Assembly: GCA_002391465.1 (NCBI GenBank)
Contig: DGFC01000067.1
Location: 1-19,835, forward strand
Origin: Firmicutes bacterium UBA3910
GTDB taxonomy: Bacteria > Bacillota > Limnochordia > Darwinibacteriales > Darwinibacteriaceae
Reading direction: 5' to 3'
DNA length: 19,835 nucleotides
The notes under the pieces are model-generated. The model made no database searches, was not told the DNA's origin, and was given only the letters and a program-made list of their open reading frames with translations. Shown one piece after another: positions 6,679-12,503 of this stretch (the first letter of the stretch is position 1; each line of letters opens with the position of its first letter). Position numbers and translations under genes: made by a program.

Positions 6679-7926
6679 TTAATTCCTCCTGAATTTTATT
6701 AGCGATACTGAGTAAGCTGCTAGAGTTACCTCGCCTTCTTCCCAGATCTGCTCTTTCAGTTCGTGCTGCTCTTCATCGTCTATCCAGAGGCAGGTAATTG
6801 GTCCTACTGCTTCCGGAATGCTCACTGTGAGGGGATCATGCTGTTTGTTGATGAGCAGGAAGAAGCATTCGTCATCCACTTCAGAACCATACGCCCTGAG
6901 AACGTTGGACGGAGCGGAATACTCCACGCTGCGCCAACTATGGCCCATCTGGGCGAGCATCCAGTGGACGAAATAGGTTGGACGGGGCCAAAGGGCCACA
7001 TCGAACAGGCCGTGTCCCCCGGTGCCCTGGAGGGCGAAATAGGCGGCGTACTCCAACTCGGCGTGAACCATTTCTCCCCACACCTCTGCTAGCCACAGCC
7101 CCGCGGTCATATCAGTCAGCAGACGTGCATGCCGGGTGCGCCAGCTCAAGCCAAATTCCGAGATAAAGAGGGGTATCTCCCGTTCCCAGCCCAGGGGGTT
7201 GATCTCCGGATCCTTAGTCCAAGCCCGAAACATCCTGATGTGGTCACCCACATCTTTGGCTGTAGCTAAAGCTTGCTCCTCAGGCATGGAACCATCGCTG
7301 GGATACCACTGCCAGGCCAGGACATCAACCAGATCGCCGGCAATCCGCAGGAAGGTTTTGATCCAGACTTCATTGGGCGTACCTGTTACCACAGGGCCAA
7401 TAACAATGGCATCGGGATCCACTTCCTTAATGGCTATGGCGTATTCCCGGAACTTGTTGGCGTAGTATTCCGGCGTCCAGTGGGTGCCTCCCCTGTTTGG
7501 CCCGTAGAGATCGGGCTCATTGCCGATAAACCAGTAGCGGATGGGCAGGCCCTCCTCCTTAACGTGGCGCACCCATTTCACTGCTTCTTCCACGTCGCCC
7601 CGGAAGACATTGTGCTGCACCATGGGTATGGCATCCAGGGCATCGGCAGCCATCATCAGGAGCCTGAGGGAAGCTGCGGAAAGGAAATTGTCATCGCCGT
7701 AGTTCCCCGCAGGGAATCTGAGCAGGGGAATATTCAACTCCTTGTATTCAGGCAGCAGATCGAAGAGAATCATCCAGTTCCCGTAATTCATGCCATTTAA
7801 CAGAGTGGGGCTGACCGGGATCACTTCATCTCCCATTTTCAGCTCAAAGTCTGCAGCCGCGGCAGGCGCGGCCAGTACGATCAATGTGACAACAACCAGG
7901 GTCAGTTGCAAAAAGGTGTTCTTAAT
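6679..7926 (-). CDS. Secreted clan GH-A glycoside hydrolase, family unplaced; probable AUU start
   Basis: About 415 residues from ATT 7926-7924. The N-terminus reads (M)KNTFLQLTL, a long hydrophobic core, then APAAAA and DFELKMG: a textbook signal peptide. GGAGG lies 7 bases before ATT, right on the permease stop codon; no ATG/GTG/TTG is near, and the first conventional start (TTG 7911) is 22 bases from GGAGG and loses the basic n-region. The mature protein looks like a retaining clan GH-A TIM barrel: RFPAGN (about 70-75) at the end of beta-2, acid/base Glu about 137 in YWFIGNEPDLYG, WQWYP (about 205), nucleophile Glu about 257 in PLFISEFGLSW, and a small C-terminal beta domain. The motifs recall GH39, GH44, GH51 and GH79, but I cannot assign it to one of them. 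It is probably an exported endo- or exo-acting enzyme feeding the ABC importer encoded just upstream. Confidence 0.85.
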   Translation of the reverse strand: MKNTFLQLTLVVVTLIVLAAPAAAADFELKMGDEVIPVSPTLLNGMNYGNWMILFDLLPEYKELNIPLLRFPAGNYGDDNFLSAASLRLLMMAADALDAIPMVQHNVFRGDVEEAVKWVRHVKEEGLPIRYWFIGNEPDLYGPNRGGTHWTPEYYANKFREYAIAIKEVDPDAIVIGPVVTGTPNEVWIKTFLRIAGDLVDVLAWQWYPSDGSMPEEQALATAKDVGDHIRMFRAWTKDPEINPLGWEREIPLFISEFGLSWRTRHARLLTDMTAGLWLAEVWGEMVHAELEYAAYFALQGTGGHGLFDVALWPRPTYFVHWMLAQMGHSWRSVEYSAPSNVLRAYGSEVDDECFFLLINKQHDPLTVSIPEAVGPITCLWIDDEEQHELKEQIWEEGEVTLAAYSVSLIKFRRN

Positions 7927-7937
7927 TGTGGCACCTC

Positions 7938-8774
7938 CTAACCTTTGATCGCTCCAGCTGTGAGGCCGGAAATAATCTGTTGGGAAGCAAGCAGAAAGGC
8001 GATTAGAATAGGCAGTACACCCAGGGCGGTACCGAACATGACCGCACCGTAGTCCGTGTTGATTGCCCCTTGCAGACTGCGCAGGGCCAGGGGTACTGTG
8101 TACGTCGTCCGCTCCTTCATGATGATCAGTGCTCCCATAAAGTCGTTCCAGGACCCAATAAAGGTGACCATGCCTAGGGCACCCAGACCGGGCCCGGCCA
8201 GGGGCAAGACAACGCGCCAGTAGATTTCAAATTCGCCGCAGCCGTCTATGCGGGCTGCGTCCTGAAGTTCCCGGGGAATGGCACCCTCCATGTACTGGCG
8301 CATCAGGAAAATCCCGAAGGCACTGGCCATTCCTCCCACGTAGAGGGCTCTTGGTTGGTTCACCCAGCCGAATTTGCGCATCATGATAAACCACGGTATC
8401 GTGTTCAAAACGCCGGGAATCATCATGGTGCTCAGCATCATACCGAACAAAAATTCTTTGCCCTTAAAGTTGTAAAAGGTAAAGCCGTATGCGGCCAAAG
8501 AACAGAAGAACAGAGTGGTCACAGTAGCCATACTGGCGATGTAGATACTGTTCCAGATGTTGCGGAAAAAGGGAACGAAACTGAGTAAGTTGTTGTAGTT
8601 AGTGACCAAATTGTCACCGAACCACAGTTTGGGCGGAAACGAGAAGATTTCGCCCCTACTCAACGTTGCCAACACAAACATCCAGTAGAACGGAAAGGCG
8701 GTAATGATCAGGCCGAGCGTCAGCACCGCGTACAACAACGTCTTTTGAGTTTTTTGTTTAAAGGCAGATCCCAT
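7938..8774 (-). CDS. Carbohydrate ABC transporter permease, MalG/UgpE type
   Basis: 278 residues, inner-membrane subunit of a CUT1-type sugar importer, with about six membrane segments. The cytoplasmic EAA loop, which docks with the ATPase, is visible as ELQDAARIDGCGEFEIYWRV followed by LPLAGPG (about residues 180-210). The N-terminus has the usual single helix ending FPFYWMFVLAT. ATG 8774 was chosen because GAGAGGTG lies just upstream and the frame then begins as MalG-like proteins do. A longer in-frame reading to 8879 runs inside the preceding permease gene and adds an unrelated N-terminus. Only 2 bases separate it from the stop of the partner permease gene. The stop TAG overlaps the ribosome binding site of the following glycosidase gene. 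Confidence 0.93.
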   Translation of the reverse strand: MGSAFKQKTQKTLLYAVLTLGLIITAFPFYWMFVLATLSRGEIFSFPPKLWFGDNLVTNYNNLLSFVPFFRNIWNSIYIASMATVTTLFFCSLAAYGFTFYNFKGKEFLFGMMLSTMMIPGVLNTIPWFIMMRKFGWVNQPRALYVGGMASAFGIFLMRQYMEGAIPRELQDAARIDGCGEFEIYWRVVLPLAGPGLGALGMVTFIGSWNDFMGALIIMKERTTYTVPLALRSLQGAINTDYGAVMFGTALGVLPILIAFLLASQQIISGLTAGAIKG

Positions 8775-8776
8775 CG

Positions 8777-9721
8777 TCACCTCTCCCTCCGGAAGAATCT
8801 GAAGTTTATCACTGAGAAGACAATAATCAGGAAAAACAGCAGATACGACATGGCCGCTCCCGTACCGAAGTCCATCCATTCGAAACTGGTTTGGTAAAGA
8901 TACAGTACTGTTGTTTTACCCGCTCGCCCTACGCCGCCGCCCGTACCTAAGATAACCATCGGTTCGTCAAAGGCCTGCATGGAGCCAATAACGCTCATGG
9001 TAACCGCAAAGGTCATCATGGGCCGGAGAAGCGGGAGGCTTATGCGCCAGAAGAGGTCCCAGTTGGAGGCCCCATCCACCTTGGCGGACTCATAGATCTC
9101 GTGGGGTATTGACTGCAGCCCAGCCAAATAGAGGACCATGTTCCAGCCGGTCCAGCGCCATATCGTGAGCATAGCCAAAGTGGGTTTTATGGTGTGAACC
9201 CGCCCCAACCACTCTATGGGAAACGTCAGATCGAGCCAGGTCAAGAGCTGTTGGAACCAGTTGTAATCCCTAAGGGGCGTGAGTAGATAGTTCATTACCC
9301 CGTAGCGGGTGCCAAAGATGATCTGGAAAACCAAAGCAACTGCAACGGTTGATGTGATGTAGGGCATGAAATAAGCGGTGCGGTAGACTTTGCTGAACTT
9401 AACGAGCTGAGAGTTGAGGATAAAGGCCAGGATCAGGGCTAAGATGTGTTGGGGGATAGAGCTCATCAGACCCAGTTTTATCGTATTGCTGATGGACTGC
9501 CAGAACCAGTCGTCTTTCAGCAGATACATGTAGTTTTCCAGTCCAACCCACTCCATGGGGGATATTACATCCCAACGGTGGAAGCTGAGCCAAAGGGAAA
9601 AAAGGATTGGAAACAGGCCGAAGATGAAAAACAGAATAAAGAAGGGTGAGATAAACACATAGGGAGCGACTCGCCGCCGCCAAAAGTGCCTGCTGGCAGG
9701 AACAGCTTTTTCTTTCATCAT
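8777..9721 (-). CDS. Carbohydrate ABC transporter permease, MalF/UgpA type
   Basis: 314 residues, partner permease of the CUT1 sugar importer. It begins with a basic stretch and APYVFISPFFILFFIFGLFPI, typical of the MalF/UgpA/LacF group. The EAA loop reads IYESAKVDGASNWDLFWRIS followed by LPLLRPMM (about residues 205-235). The C-terminus ends in a hydrophobic helix and FRFFRRER. GGAGGG lies 4 bases before ATG 9721 and 7 bases before a second ATG at 9718; either start is possible and they differ by one residue. It follows the binding-protein gene after 55 bases that hold a hairpin. No nucleotide-binding subunit gene lies anywhere in this operon. Confidence 0.93.
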   Translation of the reverse strand: MMKEKAVPASRHFWRRRVAPYVFISPFFILFFIFGLFPILFSLWLSFHRWDVISPMEWVGLENYMYLLKDDWFWQSISNTIKLGLMSSIPQHILALILAFILNSQLVKFSKVYRTAYFMPYITSTVAVALVFQIIFGTRYGVMNYLLTPLRDYNWFQQLLTWLDLTFPIEWLGRVHTIKPTLAMLTIWRWTGWNMVLYLAGLQSIPHEIYESAKVDGASNWDLFWRISLPLLRPMMTFAVTMSVIGSMQAFDEPMVILGTGGGVGRAGKTTVLYLYQTSFEWMDFGTGAAMSYLLFFLIIVFSVINFRFFRRER

Positions 9722-9739
9722 TTCTCCCTCCAAGGTGGG

Positions 9740-9764
9740 GGAAGGCAGGCAAAGCCTGCCCTCC
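9740..9764 (-). promoter_or_regulatory. Intergenic stem-loop between binding-protein and permease genes
   Basis: Perfect 11-bp stem (one G-U pair when read as leftward RNA) around a 3-base loop: arms 9740-9750 and 9754-9764, core GGCAGGC/GCCTGCC. It starts 12 bases after the stop of the binding-protein gene and ends 19 bases before the permease start. No U-tract follows on the leftward strand. In mal-type operons such hairpins stabilise the upstream mRNA segment, or partly stop transcription, so that the binding protein is made in excess over the permeases. That role is inferred from position and structure. Confidence 0.7.
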
Positions 9765-9776
9765 ACTCAACGTATT

Positions 9777-11042
9777 TTAGCGAGCCCTGCGTCTTACCTG
9801 TTCGTTAGCATTGTCCAGGGCGGTTTGCGGATCGGCGCCTTCCTGCAGTACTTCAGCTACAGCCTGATCCAGCATCTCTTGGGCAACTGCGTCGAAGCGG
9901 TTGACCGGAGCGCCGGGGGCCTGCCGGGCAGCTTCAATCCAGAGGCGGTATACCTGCTGGCCGCCGAAGAAGGCAACTTCTTCGTCATAGATCGGGTCTT
10001 CTTGTGCTGCCAAAATGGCCGGGAAGATGTTGCTGGACTGGAACATATGCAGCTGGGATTCTTTCCGTGTGGTGATAAACTTGACAAATTCCCAAGCTGC
10101 TTCTTTGTTCTTGCCATCCGAGGGGATGCAGAGGAAAGATCCGCCGTCGTTAGCAAACATGTTCTCGGGCAGATGTACAGCACGCCACAGGCCTGCCGTA
10201 TCCGGGGCAATCCAGCCTTGGAGATGGCCGCCCATCCAGGCACCATGCATTAGAACTGCAGTTGTGCCCCTGGCGATGGCTTCGGTCCACTCTGTACTCC
10301 AGGCACCGATTTTTGCATCTAAGCCTTCGTCCCTAATCTGCTTAGCGATGGTTAAGGCCCTTACTAAGTAAGGACGGTTGATGATTGGTTCGCCGTTTTC
10401 ATCGAAGAAACCAGCGGAGTCGGCCCTGCGCATGATTCCTACGATTTCACCAGCGTCTGCCAGCATCCAGTGATCCGGATGTCCGTCACCGTCTGTATCC
10501 CGTTTGAGCTGCCGTGCTACATCCACAAAGCCCTCCCAGGAGGAGAACAGCTTTTGGACTTCTTCCGGTTCGGAAGGCAGGCCGGCTGCTTCAAAAATGT
10601 CTTTGCGATAGAAAACGGTTGCCGGAGCAATGTCCTTAGGCATTGCTACCAAACGGCCGTCGGTGGTTAAGCCTTGCGTCCACTTGAAGGGGATAATCAT
10701 ATCCTTATACTGGCCGGCATTGTAAGGAGGCTGCAGCAGATCTTCGAACCCTGCCGAGCTTGTAATCCTGGCAATCCAGCCCACTTCAACCATTACAACG
10801 TCCGGCAGGGGAGCCCCTGCGGCAATTGAGTTAACGATAGAGGTGTGATGATCATCAATACCTAACGAGATAATCTCAACTTCAATGTCTGGGTATTCGG
10901 CATGGAATTGGGGAAGCAGTAATTCCATGGCGCGGTCTGCATCTGGGAAAGCTCCAACTGTAATTTTTGTTTTAGCAAATGCTGTTCCCGTTAGAACGAT
11001 TGCTAGAGCAACAACAACGAAAAACACGCTCAGTTTTTTCAT
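9777..11042 (-). CDS. Extracellular sugar-binding protein of CUT1 ABC importer
   Basis: 421 residues. It captures a sugar or oligosaccharide and delivers it to the two permeases encoded next. Signal peptide residues 1-23 with an AFA cleavage site; no cysteine follows, so it is not a lipoprotein. The mature start KTKITVGAFPDADRAMELLLPQF is typical of the MalE/UgpB-like family (SBP_bac_1/8). Other family signs are LPDVVMVEVGW (about 79-89), ATVFYRKDIFEAAGLP (about 141-156), an EF-hand-like DTDGDG loop (182-187), GTTAVLMHGAWMGG (about 265) and AAWEFVKFIT (about 335). ATG 11042 has AGGAGG 10 bases upstream. It lies 53 bases after the lacI stop with no evident terminator between them. Neighbouring beta-glycosidases suggest a beta-linked oligosaccharide ligand. 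Confidence 0.94.
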   Translation of the reverse strand: MKKLSVFFVVVALAIVLTGTAFAKTKITVGAFPDADRAMELLLPQFHAEYPDIEVEIISLGIDDHHTSIVNSIAAGAPLPDVVMVEVGWIARITSSAGFEDLLQPPYNAGQYKDMIIPFKWTQGLTTDGRLVAMPKDIAPATVFYRKDIFEAAGLPSEPEEVQKLFSSWEGFVDVARQLKRDTDGDGHPDHWMLADAGEIVGIMRRADSAGFFDENGEPIINRPYLVRALTIAKQIRDEGLDAKIGAWSTEWTEAIARGTTAVLMHGAWMGGHLQGWIAPDTAGLWRAVHLPENMFANDGGSFLCIPSDGKNKEAAWEFVKFITTRKESQLHMFQSSNIFPAILAAQEDPIYDEEVAFFGGQQVYRLWIEAARQAPGAPVNRFDAVAQEMLDQAVAEVLQEGADPQTALDNANEQVRRRAR

Positions 11043-11095
11043 TCTAGGAAATCCTCCTCTTTTTTTGTTGATTGCGAAGCATACGTCCCAAAACC

Positions 11096-12142
11096 TTAAA
11101 CCTTTGTTTTTGAGTAAGCCACCTCCTTAGAAACCTTCAGGCTTGTGGTTGATTCTCGAACAACAAGCTCTGTCGGGAGAATAATTTTAGCAATTTCCCT
11201 CTCCTCACCACTGATGATGCGTGCGATCTTGCCTGCCGCCACTTGACCTAACGCGGTCAAGGGTTGGGCTATCGTCGTTAATTTCGGGGTCAGCATTTTC
11301 GCAAATGGCACATCGTCATAGCCGATCAAAGAGAGGTCATTGGGAACATTGATGCCGTGCTGTTTACACGCCTCCAATACTCCGTAGGCCAGCTCGTCAC
11401 TGGTTGCAAAGATGGCAGTGGGGCCAGCCGCCATTATGTCCGGAAAAATTCTAAACACGGACTCGGCCAGGTAGTCACCTGCCACATGAATCAGATTCTC
11501 ATCTACAGGCACGCCGCTCTCCTTCAGTGCCCGTTTATATCCATTCAGCCTCCGTATCGCTTCCGGCGCGTCTTCAGGGCCTAAAATGATGGCAATGCGG
11601 CGGTGGTTCAGCTGGAGGAGATGGTTGGTCGCTTTGTAACCGCCCAAAAAGTTGTCTACCCAAACGCCGGATACATTCACATTGTCAATGTCACCGTCTG
11701 CAATTACTAAGGGAAAATTGGTGGAAACCAGTTCCTTAAGTACTTCCTGCATGGGTTTTTCCTTAATTTCACGGGGAGTGAGGATAATTAGGCCGTCAAC
11801 GCGTTTTTCCCAGAGCAGTTTGACCAAGTTTGGCTCACTGCCCTTTTCGTGGTGGGTTGAACGGACAAGCATATAAAAACCATGGAACCAAAGGGTCTGC
11901 TGGCAGCCTTCAAGAATAGAGCCGTAAAAGGGTCCATCCATATCAGGGACCATAACACCAATTACATTGGTCCTGCCCGAGGTCAGACTGCGCGCTTGGG
12001 CGTTGGGACTGTAACCCAGTTCTTTAATGGCCCTCATCACTTTGATGCGGTTTTCTTCCCGTACACTGTGCCCGTTCAGTACTCTAGACACGGTTGACTT
12101 CGATACCTGCGCCTTCCGTGCTACGTCTGAAATAGTTGCCAA
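11096..12142 (-). CDS. LacI/GalR-family transcriptional regulator of the sugar operon
   Basis: 348 residues. The N-terminal helix-turn-helix and hinge are complete: ATISDVARKAQVSKSTVSRV, LNG, then LGYSPNAQARSLTSGRT. A periplasmic-binding-protein-like sensor domain follows (NVIGVMVPDMDGPFYGSILEG, RVDGLIILTP, AIFATSDELAYGVLEA, LIGYDDVPFAKMLTPKLTTI). Start: TTG 12142 with GGGAGTG 5 bases before it, placing the HTH at the usual distance from the N-terminus. It is the first gene of the leftward operon it probably controls, and a 12-bp palindrome of LacI-operator type lies upstream at 12244-12255, so autoregulation is expected. In this family the effector is usually the transported sugar or a breakdown product; which one is unknown. 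Confidence 0.95.
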   Translation of the reverse strand: MATISDVARKAQVSKSTVSRVLNGHSVREENRIKVMRAIKELGYSPNAQARSLTSGRTNVIGVMVPDMDGPFYGSILEGCQQTLWFHGFYMLVRSTHHEKGSEPNLVKLLWEKRVDGLIILTPREIKEKPMQEVLKELVSTNFPLVIADGDIDNVNVSGVWVDNFLGGYKATNHLLQLNHRRIAIILGPEDAPEAIRRLNGYKRALKESGVPVDENLIHVAGDYLAESVFRIFPDIMAAGPTAIFATSDELAYGVLEACKQHGINVPNDLSLIGYDDVPFAKMLTPKLTTIAQPLTALGQVAAGKIARIISGEEREIAKIILPTELVVRESTTSLKVSKEVAYSKTKV

Positions 12143-12168
12143 GATATCACTCCCTTAGCTCATTTAAA

Positions 12169-12180
12169 GAAATCGTTTGC
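12169..12180. promoter_or_regulatory. Possible second LacI-type operator
   Basis: GAAATCGTTTGC is an imperfect palindrome (8 of 12 positions self-complementary, central CG) resembling the main operator GAAACCGGTTTC in both outer arms. It lies 27 bases before the lacI start, inside the predicted leader. It could be an auxiliary site allowing looping with the main operator about 75 bp away, or chance similarity. Confidence 0.35.
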
Positions 12181-12243
12181 TGTTTATTAGTGCGATGCAG
12201 TACGTGTTTGCGGGTTCTTGGCTCAGTTTAAGTGCGAATTTCT

Positions 12244-12255
12244 GAAACCGGTTTC
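12244..12255. promoter_or_regulatory. LacI-family operator, perfect palindrome GAAACCGGTTTC
   Basis: A perfect 12-bp inverted repeat with a central CG, the hallmark of LacI/GalR-family operators. It lies about 30 to 40 bases downstream of the predicted -10 of the leftward promoter and about 100 bases before the lacI start. Bound repressor would block early elongation or promoter escape of the whole sugar operon, including lacI itself. Confidence 0.75.
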
Positions 12256-12281
12256 TGCTGATTGTAAAAATATTACTGTAT

Positions 12282-12313
12282 ATTATATTACAGACAAGGG
12301 GGAAGCATGTCAA
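12282..12313 (-). promoter_or_regulatory. Sigma-A promoter of the leftward sugar operon
   Basis: On the minus strand a consensus -35 TTGACA (12313-12308) is followed after 17 bases by TAATAT (12290-12285), and by an overlapping exact TATAAT (12287-12282) at 20-base spacing. Transcription should begin near 12275-12278, giving a leader of about 135 bases before lacI. No other promoter this good was seen in the operon, so it probably drives all seven genes. Confidence 0.75.
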
Positions 12314-12442
12314 GGTTAATTTGGTTTTTCGTAACAAAAACTTGATAATTACGGTTTTCTCACAACAATTGGAGGGGATCGAGCCTCTTCCCCTCTTGGA
12401 GATGGAGACCTATTTCCACCCCTTGGCAGGGAATTTGGTTTG

Positions 12443-12485
12443 AGAACGAGAACTATCCATTCATCAATCGTAGAACCAGAACTAT
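12443..12485 (+). repeat. Direct repeat AGAAC-S-AGAACTAT upstream of the chemoreceptor gene
   Basis: Two copies of a 14-base sequence, AGAACGAGAACTAT (12443-12456) and AGAACCAGAACTAT (12472-12485), differ at one base and are 29 bases apart. The second ends just before the AGGAGGG ribosome binding site. The spacing is close to three helical turns, so both would face the same side of the DNA, as for a dimeric or tandem-binding regulator. Function unknown. Confidence 0.5.
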
Positions 12486-12503
12486 ATAGTCAGGAGGGTC
12501 GAT

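Larger units (their letters stand above)
12143..12503. other. Divergent control region between lacI and the chemoreceptor gene
   Basis: 361 bases without a gene. Its left half is AT-rich and holds a strong leftward promoter and one or two LacI-type operators. Its right half holds a weak rightward promoter candidate (TTGATA 12342-12347, 16 bases, AACAAT 12364-12369). It also contains an 8-bp hairpin (GGAGGGGA 12371-12378 with TCCCCTCT 12389-12396, including one G-U pair) and a spaced direct repeat close to the chemoreceptor ribosome binding site. I see no small coding frame or known riboswitch in it. Confidence 0.7.

Noticed and set aside
7273..7800. 175-codon plus-strand frame inside the GH-A glycosidase gene
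   Set aside because: Antisense shadow; the opposite strand has coherent catalytic motifs and a signal peptide.
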